A stretch of 64,000 nucleotides of DNA from Bradyrhizobium sp. CCBAU 51765 (GTDB lineage: Bacteria; Pseudomonadota; Alphaproteobacteria; Rhizobiales; Xanthobacteraceae), in assembly GCF_015291725.1 (NCBI RefSeq), contig NZ_CP030038.1, positions 2,903,001-2,967,000 of the forward strand, written 5' to 3'. Shown piece by piece: positions 54,798 to 63,477 of the stretch; the first letter of the stretch is position 1; each line of letters begins with the position of its first letter. The notes below the pieces were generated by a model. That model ran no database searches. It was not told the origin of the DNA and was given only the letters and a program-made list of their open reading frames with translations. Made by a program: the position numbers and the translations under genes.

Positions 54798-55160
54798 ATG
54801 GCCTACAGCTTCAATTCCTTGCCGTGGCACGATGCCGAGTTGCTGGAGTTGACGATTGACCGACGTGACTCTGGGGTGCGTGATGAGGTTCGCCTTCAAG
54901 TCATTTGGCCCGACGGCGGCCGTGCAACCATATTGTTTCGCGATTGCTATGCCGTGACGGCCGAGATGAACTTCGGCATCATCGGCGAAGAGCGAATTTT
55001 CAGCGCTTCCCTGATCGAAGATGATCCGGGCTTAACCTCAATTCGAAGCCAGTGGAGGCCACTTGGCGTATCGCTGGAAATGCTGCGCTGCTATGGGCTG
55101 GAGATGTCTTCGACATCCAGCCTCTTACGAATCTACGCCGAGAAGTTTGAAGTCGCGTAG
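54798..55160 (+). CDS. Unknown 120-residue protein, possible orphan immunity type
   Basis: 120 residues of mixed alpha/beta character (SFNSLPWHDAELLELTIDRR, ATILFRDCYAVTAEMNFGII, LLRIYAEKFEVA) and visibly less GC-rich than its neighbours. The WHDAELLEL opening recalls small immunity-like or DUF families found singly in genomes, but I cannot name it. It is isolated between two repeats, which together with composition suggests horizontal arrival. Confidence 0.6.
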   Translation: MAYSFNSLPWHDAELLELTIDRRDSGVRDEVRLQVIWPDGGRATILFRDCYAVTAEMNFGIIGEERIFSASLIEDDPGLTSIRSQWRPLGVSLEMLRCYGLEMSSTSSLLRIYAEKFEVA

Positions 55161-55161
55161 T

Positions 55162-55202
55162 CTTGTAGCCCGGATTACGCTTCGCTCCATTCGGGCTACA
55201 AG
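55162..55202. repeat. Palindrome CTTGTAGCCCG...CGGGCTACAAG
   Basis: Perfect outer arms CTTGTAGCCCG / CGGGCTACAAG enclosing GATTACGCTTCGCTCCATT. It lies just after the unknown gene and may also terminate transcription. Confidence 0.7.
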
Positions 55203-55221
55203 CTGGTGCCTTATTGCCGAA

Positions 55222-55683
55222 TCAGGCGACCCTGACCTGGTCCCACACGCCGCCATAGGCCCGACCGTCTATGGGCTGGTCGGGTTTGCGGCGGGGTCTC
55301 GTCGGCGCGCCGCGTTGGCGTCGATGCCTCACGTCCAGACGCTGCGCATGCGCGACGACCCTGCCGGCGAGCAGGGCGATGCGCGCCGCTGACTGTTTGA
55401 CAACGAATAGGATCGTCGTGACGCGGCCCATCACGCCGAGCAGGATCAGCACCGAGAAGATGTCGATGTAGGCGAGGAAGTCGCCGATCAGCATCAGTTC
55501 CGGCGGAATCGGGATCCTGTGGTAGTAGGCCAGCACAAGGATCACGACGGGGATGAAGGCAATGACCTTCCTCACCGTCAGTCTGTCCAGCAGTGCGGCC
55601 AACTGCACGACGAGCACTTCCCATAGTGCATCGCTGATCGCGAGCGGGACCTCGTAAGTCCATCTCCGCCACCATTGCTTCAC
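55222..55683 (-). CDS. Small membrane protein, unknown
   Basis: 153 residues with two or three hydrophobic segments (VIAFIPVVILVLAYYH, FLAYIDIFSVLILLGVM, ILFVV) and a basic Arg-rich C-terminal tail of about 45 residues. No family recognised. It lies downstream of the universal stress gene on the same strand (15-base gap), so co-expression is likely. Confidence 0.6.
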   Translation of the reverse strand: MKQWWRRWTYEVPLAISDALWEVLVVQLAALLDRLTVRKVIAFIPVVILVLAYYHRIPIPPELMLIGDFLAYIDIFSVLILLGVMGRVTTILFVVKQSAARIALLAGRVVAHAQRLDVRHRRQRGAPTRPRRKPDQPIDGRAYGGVWDQVRVA

Positions 55684-55698
55684 AACATTGCTCCGAGC

Positions 55699-56124
55699 TC
55701 AATGCCTCACCACCAGCACCGAGCACTTCGCGTAGCGCACGACGTGCCCGGCGTTGGAGCCGAGGAAATAGGTGCGCATCGCCGGCCGGTGCGAGGTCAT
55801 CACGATCAGGTCGGCCTTCATATTCGCGGCTTCCTCCAGGATTTCGTGGTAGATGCCGCCCTGGCGCACGATGCTGGAGATGCGGCTCGGCTCGATGCCG
55901 GACTCGCGCGCGACGATGGCCAGGGCCTCCTCCGAGGTCTGGCGCTGCTGCTCGTCGAAATCGGCCGGGACGTATTCGGCCAGCATCACCGGCGTCATCG
56001 GCAGCACGTTGAGCAGGCGCACCGTGCCGCTCCAGGTCTCGGACAACGTCGCCGCGGTTGCGATCGCCGGCTTGGCGAGATCGGTGTCGGCGAGGTCGAT
56101 GGGCACGAGGATGGACTTGAACAT
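55699..56124 (-). CDS. Universal stress protein (UspA family)
   Basis: 141 residues from ATG 56124. The fold starts FKSILVPIDLAD, and the C-terminal nucleotide loop reads MTSHRPAMRTYFLGSNAGHVVRYAKCSVLVVR, where the G-x2-G-x9-G-S/T ATP motif is replaced by GSNAGHVVRYAKCS, close to ATP-binding Usp. Cytoplasmic; likely induced under stress or low oxygen. Precedes the small membrane gene. Confidence 0.88.
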   Translation of the reverse strand: MFKSILVPIDLADTDLAKPAIATAATLSETWSGTVRLLNVLPMTPVMLAEYVPADFDEQQRQTSEEALAIVARESGIEPSRISSIVRQGGIYHEILEEAANMKADLIVMTSHRPAMRTYFLGSNAGHVVRYAKCSVLVVRH

Positions 56125-56174
56125 CTGCGCCTCCAAATCTTTCGGTCAGCACGTCTTGCCGGTACGTCGCGCGA

Positions 56175-56711
56175 TCATCCCGATCGAAGCAGCTTGGGAC
56201 TGACGAATAGCACCAGCTTGCCGCGGCGGTAGGCCACGTCACCCCAATCCTTGACGTCAAAGTCGAAGATCGCAAGCCCCGCGGTGGGCAGGTTGTCGCT
56301 GAGCGCCTTGGCGCCATCAGGGTCGCCGCCGCCTATCAGCATCAGGGCGGCCTCGTGCATGCCGGGGTTGTGGCCGATCAGCAGCAACTGCTTTGGGTCG
56401 GCCGGGGCGGTTGCGGTGCGAATGGCTTCCAGGATTTCCGCGGAATCGGCGCCGTAGAGTTCCGGCAGGACCTCGACCTGCGGCACGGGGACGCGGTCCT
56501 TCATCGCCTCCCAGGCGATGTCCCAGGTCTGCCGAGCCCGCACGGCATGTGACACCAGCACGGTATCGGGGAAGGGGGGATGGGCGGCGATCCAGTCGCC
56601 CATCCGCGCAGCATCCTTGTGGCCGCGCTCGTCGAGCCGGCGGTCCTGGTCACGGCCGCTCGGCGCGTCGGTCTCGGTCTTGGCGTGACGCAGCAGCATC
56701 AAACGGCGCAT
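56175..56711 (-). CDS. SixA-type phosphohistidine phosphatase
   Basis: 178-residue histidine phosphatase. RHG motif is present as LLRHAKTE, second basic site in SHAVRARQTW, catalytic His in LIGHNPGMHE. SixA dephosphorylates Hpt domains or phospho-His proteins such as NPr. No kinase partner adjacent; the Hpt protein at 29.7 kb is only a distant possibility. Confidence 0.87.
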   Translation of the reverse strand: MRRLMLLRHAKTETDAPSGRDQDRRLDERGHKDAARMGDWIAAHPPFPDTVLVSHAVRARQTWDIAWEAMKDRVPVPQVEVLPELYGADSAEILEAIRTATAPADPKQLLLIGHNPGMHEAALMLIGGGDPDGAKALSDNLPTAGLAIFDFDVKDWGDVAYRRGKLVLFVSPKLLRSG

Positions 56712-56844
56712 GGCATTCTCGAATCGTTGTGTGTCCAGGATAATCTACGGGCGCAGGTCGAGAACAAGGTGACAAGCGCCGGACAGATCCAAGAGCGCGG
56801 TGAGATTGGGACGAATCGCCATCGCGCCTTAGAGTTATCGTTTT

Positions 56845-56920
56845 GAGCATGATCTCCGCGCAAACGCATTTTGCGTTCGTGGAGAGGGAAAACCGCTGCA
56901 TACTTCTTCGGATCATGCTC
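56845..56920. repeat. GAGCATGATC...GATCATGCTC palindrome
   Basis: 10-bp perfect outer arms and an inner AACGCA-TTT-TGCGTT hairpin, in front of the FAD oxidoreductase ATG (56933). Related to the element at 41004. Confidence 0.7.
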
Positions 56921-56932
56921 TAAGAAAACGAC

Positions 56933-58414
56933 ATGAGCGAGACTTTCACAAGCGTGTCCCAGGAAGAAGCCGGCCTTCGCGACCGCGTGCGGCTGACGTT
57001 CGATCTCGACGCCGACATCTGCGTCATCGGCGCGGGGCTTGCCGGCCTTTCCATCGCGCTGGAGGCGGCCCGGCTCGGGGCCAGCGTCGCGGTGCTCGAG
57101 GGCCGGCATATCGGTTGGAACGCCTCCGGCAACCAGCTCGGCACCGTGATGCCGGGTTTCGCGCTGCCGCTCACGGACCTGATCGAGCGCATCGGCTTCG
57201 AGGACGCGCGCGAGTTGTGGGCCCTGTCGAAGGAAGGTGCCGAGTTCGTCCGGGCCAACGCCACGGAAGAGAACATGCCGGGCATCGGCCTCAGCGACGG
57301 CGTGCTGGAGGTCTCCAACGTCGATACCGGCGACCGGCTGATCAGCCGGTTGCAGATGCTGAACGAGGATTTCGATACCGAGGTCGAGGGCTGGCAGGCC
57401 AATCACGTCCGCGGGCTGCTCAAGACCGACCGCTACTTCCACGGCGTGTATTATCCCAGGGCGTTTCAGGTCGACGGACGGAAATATGTGCACGGCCTTG
57501 CGGCGCTGGCGCGGCGGGCAGGCGCCCGCATCTTCGAGGACACGCCGGTCGTCAGCATCGATCATTCCGGCATCCGCAAGCGCATCGTCACGCCCTCGGC
57601 GCGGCTGCGCGCAACCCACATCGTGCTCGCCGGCAACATTCATCTCGGCGCGCCCCTGAAGCGCCTTTCGGAGACGCTGCTGCCGGTCTGGCGCTATGCC
57701 GGCGTCACCGCGCCGCTCGGCGAGCGGCTTCATGAGATCATCGCCTTCAAGGGATCGGTGATGGATTCCGACGGCGTCGATCATTTCAGGATCGTCGACG
57801 GCGATCGGCTGATGTGGGAGAGCCCGGAGACCACCTGGGCGGCGCGTCCGCAGCGCTTCGCGGGCGCCGTGAGGCGGCGGATCCGCACGATTTTTCCCGA
57901 GCTCGGCAATGTCGAGATCGCCGACATGTTCGGCGGCGTCACAGGCCAGACCGTGCACGGCATGCCGCAGATCGGCCAGCTGCGCAAAGGACTCTGGGTG
58001 GCGAGCGGGTTCGGCCGCCAGGGCATGAACACCTCCGCCATGGCCGGACAGATGATCGCGCGCAGCATTCTGCGCGGCGATGAGCGCTGGCGGCTGTTCT
58101 CGCCGTTCGAACTGGTCTGGGCGGGCGGCGCCACGGGGCGCGTCGCCGGCCAGCTGGTCGGGATCTGGAGCAGGGCGAGTTCCGCCGTGGCAGGCTCGCT
58201 CGCCCGCTATCGCGAACGTGCAAGGGTCAAGGACAGGGAACGCGAGGCCCGCCTCGCCAAGGCCAACCGGGCCGCCGGCACCGGCCCGCGCCGTCCCCCG
58301 CCCGGCGTTCGCCCGCGGCCGGCCCCGCCGAGACCTGCGGCCCAAGACATAGCGATAGAACAGGTCGAACAGGGCAGGGAACCGGCCTCTCACGACGCCG
58401 GCATCTCGCGATAA
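56933..58414 (+). CDS. FAD-dependent oxidoreductase (DAO family, PuuB-like)
   Basis: 493 residues. FAD-binding GAGLAGLSIALEAARLG near residue 32, followed by a DAO-type substrate domain with NASGNQLGTVMPGF and the C-terminal FAD motif GLWVASGFGRQGMNTSAMAG. The last 60 residues are a basic, Pro-rich low-complexity tail that is unusual for the family. It may oxidise an amine or amino acid to an aldehyde or imine; gamma-glutamylputrescine oxidase is the closest well-known type. No catabolic partner adjacent. Confidence 0.8.
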   Translation: MSETFTSVSQEEAGLRDRVRLTFDLDADICVIGAGLAGLSIALEAARLGASVAVLEGRHIGWNASGNQLGTVMPGFALPLTDLIERIGFEDARELWALSKEGAEFVRANATEENMPGIGLSDGVLEVSNVDTGDRLISRLQMLNEDFDTEVEGWQANHVRGLLKTDRYFHGVYYPRAFQVDGRKYVHGLAALARRAGARIFEDTPVVSIDHSGIRKRIVTPSARLRATHIVLAGNIHLGAPLKRLSETLLPVWRYAGVTAPLGERLHEIIAFKGSVMDSDGVDHFRIVDGDRLMWESPETTWAARPQRFAGAVRRRIRTIFPELGNVEIADMFGGVTGQTVHGMPQIGQLRKGLWVASGFGRQGMNTSAMAGQMIARSILRGDERWRLFSPFELVWAGGATGRVAGQLVGIWSRASSAVAGSLARYRERARVKDREREARLAKANRAAGTGPRRPPPGVRPRPAPPRPAAQDIAIEQVEQGREPASHDAGISR

Positions 58415-58502
58415 GGTCCAAGAAAAATCCCGCCCGGAAGTGTAACATCAGCCGTTAGAGCCCGTATCTCAGGGCGTGGACTCCCCGCGCACGGAGAATG
58501 AG

Positions 58503-59015
58503 ATGGTTGACCGCCGCATCCTGTTGACGACTGTTGCCGGCCTGTTTGGCCTTTCGGCCTTCCGCTGGCTGAGAGCATCCCCCGCCGAGGCCGGCGAGAA
58601 GGCCGCGGAAAAGTTCGAGATTGTGAAGACGGAGGCCGAATGGCGTGCCCAGCTCACGCCGCAGCAATATGAGATCCTGCGCAACCACGGCACCGAGCGG
58701 CCCGGCTCCAGCCCGCTGCTGAAGGAGCACCGCAAGGGCATTTTCGCCTGCGCCGGCTGTGACCTGCCGCTGTTTGCGTCCGAGACCAAGTTCGAGAGCG
58801 GTACGGGATGGCCGAGCTTCTACCAGCCGATCGAGGGCAATGTCGGCAAGACCGAGGACCGGACCTACGGCATGGTTCGCACCGAGGTGCATTGCCGCCG
58901 CTGCGGCGGCCACCTCGGCCACGTCTTCGACGACGGCCCGAAGCCGACCGGCTTGCGCTATTGCATCGACGGTTTCGGGCTGGTCTTCCATCCGGCGGCG
59001 GCGTCGGCGACGTAG
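58503..59015 (+). CDS. msrB: Exported methionine-(R)-sulfoxide reductase
   Basis: 170 residues from ATG 58503. The N-terminus [20 protein letters not shown] is a signal peptide with an RR pair (Tat-like), followed by a full MsrB domain: zinc Cys pairs CAGC and [15 protein letters not shown], and the catalytic Cys in [11 protein letters not shown]. It therefore repairs oxidised Met in periplasmic proteins. Monocistronic; strong terminator at 59146. An ATG at 58476 would weaken the signal peptide. Confidence 0.9.
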   Translation: MVDRRILLTTVAGLFGLSAFRWLRASPAEAGEKAAEKFEIVKTEAEWRAQLTPQQYEILRNHGTERPGSSPLLKEHRKGIFACAGCDLPLFASETKFESGTGWPSFYQPIEGNVGKTEDRTYGMVRTEVHCRRCGGHLGHVFDDGPKPTGLRYCIDGFGLVFHPAAASAT

Positions 59016-59028
59016 TGAGTTGAAACGT

Positions 59029-59107
59029 CATTCCGGAGCGATGCGCGAGCATCGAATCCGTAATCTCGAGGTTCCGGATTCGGTCCTGCGGACCGCTCCG
59101 GAACGAC
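59029..59107. repeat. Dispersed palindromic repeat (relative of 12991)
   Basis: Opens GTCATTCCGGAGCGATGCGCG and closes CGCTCCGGAACGAC, with central AATCCGTAATCTCGAGG. Shares its ends with 12991-13114 and 33718-33829. Confidence 0.55.
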
Positions 59108-59115
59108 AATGTGCC

Positions 59116-59144
59116 CCGGCAATTGTTGCCGGCCCGGCAATTGT
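59116..59144. promoter_or_regulatory. CCGGCAA palindromes, FlbD (ftr-like) site candidate
   Basis: CCGGCAA-TTG-TTGCCGG (59116-59132) plus a repeated CCGGCAATTGT (59134-59144). They lie about 75-90 bases upstream of the sigma-54 promoter, a usual enhancer distance, and resemble CGGCAA-containing ftr elements of Caulobacter hook genes. Could alternatively be part of the terminator region. Confidence 0.4.
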
Positions 59145-59145
59145 G

Positions 59146-59172
59146 CCCCGGTCGTCCGACCGGGGTCTTTTT
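59146..59172 (+). terminator. Rho-independent terminator of msrB
   Basis: CCCCGGTCG-TC-CGACCGGGG followed by TCTTTTTG. The stem is a 9-bp near-perfect palindrome; it insulates msrB from the flagellar operon. Confidence 0.85.
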
Positions 59173-59205
59173 GTTTAAGTTATTGATTTCCTGAAGATCC
59201 TCGCA

Positions 59206-59221
59206 TTGGCATAGGCCTTGC
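59206..59221 (+). promoter_or_regulatory. Sigma-54 promoter of flgE operon
   Basis: TTGGCAT-AGGCC-TTGC: GG at 59208-59209 and GC at 59220-59221 with exactly ten bases between, an excellent -24/-12 element. Transcription should start near 59233; flgE ATG is at 59285. Confidence 0.8.
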
Positions 59222-59284
59222 GACGTCTCTTCCGACTGCGGCCATGGTCGACCGGCCGCCGGGATCGGATTTGGAGACAAAGTT

Positions 59285-61537
59285 ATGGGTATCTTCGATG
59301 CAATGAACACCTCGGTGGGTGGCCTGCAGGCGCAGTCGTTCGCGCTGCAGAACATTTCCGGCAACATCGCGAACTCATCCACCACCGGTTACAAGGGCAT
59401 CGGCACCAGCTTCGTCGACCTCATTCCCGACTCATCCGTTCCGAGCAAGCAGGTCGCAGGCGGCGTTCAGGCCAACGCGAAGGCCACTATCACCACGCAG
59501 GGCACGATCTCATCCTCCACCGTCGCCACCAACATGGCGATCACCGGCGACGGTTTCTTCTCGATCCAGAAGGCCAGCGGTGTCGTCGACAACGTGCCGG
59601 TGTTCACGGGGGTCACCTACTACACGAGGCGTGGCGACTTCCAGCTCAATGCCAACGGCAACCTGGTCAACGGCGCCGGTTATTACCTGATGGGCGTCAC
59701 GGTCGACCCGAAGACCGGCAACCCGACCGGCAGCGTGGCGAACGTCCTGCAATTCCAGAACAACTTCATTCCGGCGCAGGCGACCACCTCGATCCAGTAC
59801 GCGGCGAACCTGCCGACCCAGCCGAACACGGTGGCGAAAACCACCGCCTCGACCGGCACGTTGCTGGCGGCCGGTGGGCTCAATCCGTCCGATTTCGCCG
59901 CCAACCCGCTGCCGGTCGGCACGCCGCCGGCGCCCTATGCCAACGCAACGGTGTCAGGCGCGGCAGCAACCGGCAACATCCGCTCGGCCTATTCGTCGAC
60001 GGCGGCGACGGGCACGGTTGCGCTCCAGAACAATTCGTCGGCGGTCGCCTCGACAACCACGTCCCTTGACAACGCCGCCGGCACACATCTCGCCTCCAGC
60101 ATTCTGACCGCGTTGAGCGGCCAGACGCTGACCATCAACGGCAACACCGTCACGTTCAACGGCGGCACCACGGTCTCGACCGTCGGCAGCAATACGACGA
60201 TTGGTCTCGGTGCAGGCACGACGGCGACCGTGGCCGACATCCTGAATGCGATCCAGACTGCCGGCGGCGCCGGCGTCACCGCTTCGCTCTCGGTCAGCGG
60301 CAATATCCAGATCTCGACCGGCACCGGCACTGACGTCGCGATCGGCAGCGGCACGGCCGCCACCGCGCTCGGCATCAGCAGCGTGACGCGCGGCGGCAAC
60401 GTGCTGTCCTCGCCCGCGATCTCGGGCGCGACCGTGCTGAGCGGCACAGCGACCGCCGGCGGCGCCCAGGTGCTCTCGTCCGGCTTCTCCGCCGGCGACA
60501 CCATCACGGTCAACGGTCAGACGCTGACATTCATGAACTCGGGCGCCGCGGGACCGAACCAAATCAACATCACCGACAACGTCACGACCCTGCTGGGCAA
60601 GATCGACGCGCTCTCCGGCGCCTCGGGGTCGTCGGTCAGCAGCGGCGGCGTGATCACGCTGAACACCGGCACTGTCTCCAACCTGTCGGTGTCGAGCTCC
60701 AACAGCGCTGCCTTCTCCGCGCTCGGCTTCACCTCGACCATCACCAAGAATCGCGACGGCGGCGGCACCGCCGGCACCGGCGGCGTGATCGGCAACGACA
60801 TCGCCACCTTCACCAAGGAATCGATCAGCGGTGGCGCGGTGACCGCCTACAACGCCGCCGGCACGCCGGTGAACCTGCAATTGCGCTGGGCCAAGACCGA
60901 CAGTGCCTCGCTGGGCGCGGGCCATTCCGATAGCTGGAACCTGTTCTACCAGACCGACCCGAACGCAACCGGCACGACCGTCGGCTGGGTCAACACCGGT
61001 CAGACCTTCACCTTTGCCGCCGACGGCTCGCTGACCTCGCCGAGCGGCTCGGGCATCACCATCAACAACGTCACCGTCAGCGGTCAGTCGCTCGGCTCGG
61101 TCGCCTTCAACATCTCCTCGGGCGGGCTGACGCAATATGCCAGCACGAGCGGCGCGGTGACCATCAACACCATCACGCAGAACGGCTATGCCGCCGGTCA
61201 GCTCCGCTCGGTTGCCGTCAACAACAATGGCGTCGTGGTCGGCACCTTCTCGAACGGCCAGAACCTCAACCTCGCTCAGGTGCAGCTGTCGCATTTCAAC
61301 GGCACCAACTATCTGAAGGCGCTCGACGGCGGCGCCTACGCTGCGACTGAACAGTCGGGAGACGCCATCGACGGCGCCTCGGGCACCATCAGCGGCTCGT
61401 CGCTGGAGGGATCCAACACCGACATCGCCGACGAATTCACCAAGCTGATCGTGACCCAGCAGGCCTATTCGGCCAACACCAAGGTGATCACGACCGCGAA
61501 TTCGATGGTGCAGGATCTCTTGAACGTATTGCGCTGA
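59285..61537 (+). CDS. flgE: Flagellar hook protein FlgE (long variant)
   Basis: 750 residues. N-terminal rod/hook motif MGIFDAMNTSVGGLQAQSFA with SGNIANSSTTGYKG, the FlgE core ITGDGFFSIQ and YYTRRGDFQLNANGNLVN, and C-terminal coiled segment EFTKLIVTQQAYSANTKVI. It is much longer than enteric FlgE (about 400); the middle (about 230-500) is an insertion of Ser/Thr/Gly-rich beta repeats, common in alphaproteobacterial hooks. Start ATG has GGAGA upstream. First gene of the flgE-flgK-flgL run. Confidence 0.93.
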   Translation: MGIFDAMNTSVGGLQAQSFALQNISGNIANSSTTGYKGIGTSFVDLIPDSSVPSKQVAGGVQANAKATITTQGTISSSTVATNMAITGDGFFSIQKASGVVDNVPVFTGVTYYTRRGDFQLNANGNLVNGAGYYLMGVTVDPKTGNPTGSVANVLQFQNNFIPAQATTSIQYAANLPTQPNTVAKTTASTGTLLAAGGLNPSDFAANPLPVGTPPAPYANATVSGAAATGNIRSAYSSTAATGTVALQNNSSAVASTTTSLDNAAGTHLASSILTALSGQTLTINGNTVTFNGGTTVSTVGSNTTIGLGAGTTATVADILNAIQTAGGAGVTASLSVSGNIQISTGTGTDVAIGSGTAATALGISSVTRGGNVLSSPAISGATVLSGTATAGGAQVLSSGFSAGDTITVNGQTLTFMNSGAAGPNQINITDNVTTLLGKIDALSGASGSSVSSGGVITLNTGTVSNLSVSSSNSAAFSALGFTSTITKNRDGGGTAGTGGVIGNDIATFTKESISGGAVTAYNAAGTPVNLQLRWAKTDSASLGAGHSDSWNLFYQTDPNATGTTVGWVNTGQTFTFAADGSLTSPSGSGITINNVTVSGQSLGSVAFNISSGGLTQYASTSGAVTINTITQNGYAAGQLRSVAVNNNGVVVGTFSNGQNLNLAQVQLSHFNGTNYLKALDGGAYAATEQSGDAIDGASGTISGSSLEGSNTDIADEFTKLIVTQQAYSANTKVITTANSMVQDLLNVLR

Positions 61538-61572
61538 TCGGCGCGTAACGTAACCAAAGGCGGGTCAGTGAC

Positions 61573-63456
61573 ATGGGTTTGAGTTCAGCCCTCGCCAGCG
61601 CGATGAGCGGCCTGCGTGCCAACCAGGCCGCGCTCTCGATCGTCTCATCAAACGTCGCGAATTCGCAGACGCCGGGTTACGTCGTCCAGACGCCGAACCA
61701 GATCGAGGTCACCACCGGCGATTTCGGCTCGACGGTGATGACCACCGGCGTTAGCCGCGCGCTCGACAGCTACGTGCTGAACCAGCTGCGGACCGAGACC
61801 GGCGGCAGCGGTTACGCCGACCAGATGGCCAACATCCTGAAGCAGCTTCAGAATGTCTATGGCACGCCCGGCAACAGCGGCACGCTCGAAGACGCACTGA
61901 ACAAGTTCACCACGGCGCTTCAGGCGCTCTCGACCAGTTCGGGGGCGTCGTCGGCGCAGACCGTCGCGCTCGGCGCGGCGCAGGCCCTGGCGCAGCAGCT
62001 CAACGTCACCACCACGGGCATCCAGTCGCTGCGCTCCAACGTCGAGCAGGATCTCGGCAACTCGGCGCGAGCCGCCAACGCGGCGATGCAGCAGATCGCC
62101 GACATCAACACCAGGCTCCAGGGCCTGTCGGTCAACGATCCCTCGGCCGCCACGCTGATGGACCAGCGTGACCAGGCCATCAACACGCTGTCGAAATATG
62201 TCGACGTCCGTGTCACCACCGACGGTTCGAACCAGACCAACATCTACACCACGACCGGTATTCAGCTCGTCGGCGCCGGGCTGGCCTCGGAATTCTCCTT
62301 TGCCTCCGCTGGCGCGCTGTCGGCGACCTCGCTTTACAACATCGACCCGGCCAAGTCCGGCGTCGGCGCGTTCAACATCAAGCTGCCGAACGGCTCCCAG
62401 GTCGATGTCGTCGCCAACAACGTCGTTTCGTCCGGCCAGATCGCGGCCGACCTGAAGCTGCGCGACCAGACACTGGTGCAGGCGCAGGACCAGATCGACC
62501 AGCTCGCCGCCACGATGGCGAGCGCGCTGTCCGACAAGACCACGGCCGGAAGCACGGTCACCGGCCCGCCGGCCGGGTTCGATCTCGACCTTGCCGGCGC
62601 GGCGCCGGGCAACACCGTCAACATCACCTACACGGACACGGCGACGAACACCCAGCGCCAGATCACGCTGGTCAACGTGACCGATCCGGCCGCGCTGCCG
62701 CTTCAGAACGCGACGAACGCCAATCCGATGCGGATCGGCGTCAACTTCTCCGGCGGCATGGGAGCGATCGCCTCCGCGCTCAACACCGCGCTGTCGGGCG
62801 CGCATCTGTCGTTCTCCGCCGCCCCGGCGCCGGCGACCGCCACGACGCTGCGGGTGACCGACGACAACACCGGCCTCGCCAAGGTGAGCGCGGCGTCGAC
62901 CACGAAAACGATCACGTCGCTGACCTCGGGCAATCCGCAGCTGCCGCTGTTCACCGACGGCGGCCAGGCGCTCTACACCGGCGCGATCACGGCGTCCGGC
63001 TCGCAGATGACCGGCTTTGCCGGGCGCATTGCCGTGAACACGCAGCTGGTTTCCGATCCGAGCCGGCTGTCGGTCTACAACACCTCGCCGGTGACACCCG
63101 CGGGCGACACCACGCGTTCGGACTATCTCTATTCGCAGCTCACCAATGCGGTGTTCTCCTATTCGCCGCAGACCGGCCTCGGCTCGGCGAACCAGCCCTT
63201 CACCGGCAGCGTCTCGAACTACCTCCAGCAGTTCCTGAGCGTCCAGGCCAACGCCGCCACCCAGGCGACCCAGCTCCAGCAGGGCCAGAGCGTCGTCGTC
63301 TCGACGCTCCAGGCCAAGTTCGACTCGACCTCCAGCGTCAACCTGGACTCGGAGATGTCGAACCTGATCCAGCTTCAGAATGCCTATGCCGCCAACGCCC
63401 ACGTCATGTCGGTGGTGCAGAGCATGATGAACACGTTGCTCCAGGCTCAAGTGTAA
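61573..63456 (+). CDS. flgK: Flagellar hook-associated protein 1
   Basis: 627 residues. N-terminal LASAMSGLRANQAALSIVSSNVANSQTPGYV and the C-terminal heptad NLIQLQNAYAANAHVMSVVQSMMNTLL are the paired helices of FlgK; length is normal for rhizobia. FlgK joins the hook to the filament via FlgL. It begins 36 bases after flgE with AAAGGCGGG upstream. Confidence 0.93.
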   Translation: MGLSSALASAMSGLRANQAALSIVSSNVANSQTPGYVVQTPNQIEVTTGDFGSTVMTTGVSRALDSYVLNQLRTETGGSGYADQMANILKQLQNVYGTPGNSGTLEDALNKFTTALQALSTSSGASSAQTVALGAAQALAQQLNVTTTGIQSLRSNVEQDLGNSARAANAAMQQIADINTRLQGLSVNDPSAATLMDQRDQAINTLSKYVDVRVTTDGSNQTNIYTTTGIQLVGAGLASEFSFASAGALSATSLYNIDPAKSGVGAFNIKLPNGSQVDVVANNVVSSGQIAADLKLRDQTLVQAQDQIDQLAATMASALSDKTTAGSTVTGPPAGFDLDLAGAAPGNTVNITYTDTATNTQRQITLVNVTDPAALPLQNATNANPMRIGVNFSGGMGAIASALNTALSGAHLSFSAAPAPATATTLRVTDDNTGLAKVSAASTTKTITSLTSGNPQLPLFTDGGQALYTGAITASGSQMTGFAGRIAVNTQLVSDPSRLSVYNTSPVTPAGDTTRSDYLYSQLTNAVFSYSPQTGLGSANQPFTGSVSNYLQQFLSVQANAATQATQLQQGQSVVVSTLQAKFDSTSSVNLDSEMSNLIQLQNAYAANAHVMSVVQSMMNTLLQAQV

Positions 63457-63477
63457 CAAGTAACAGGGCTCTGAAAG

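Noticed and set aside
54236..54859. Plus-strand frame of 207 codons in the gene-free stretch
   Set aside because: Cys/Arg/Pro-rich composition, runs into the start of the next gene, and lies over an apparent dispersed repeat.
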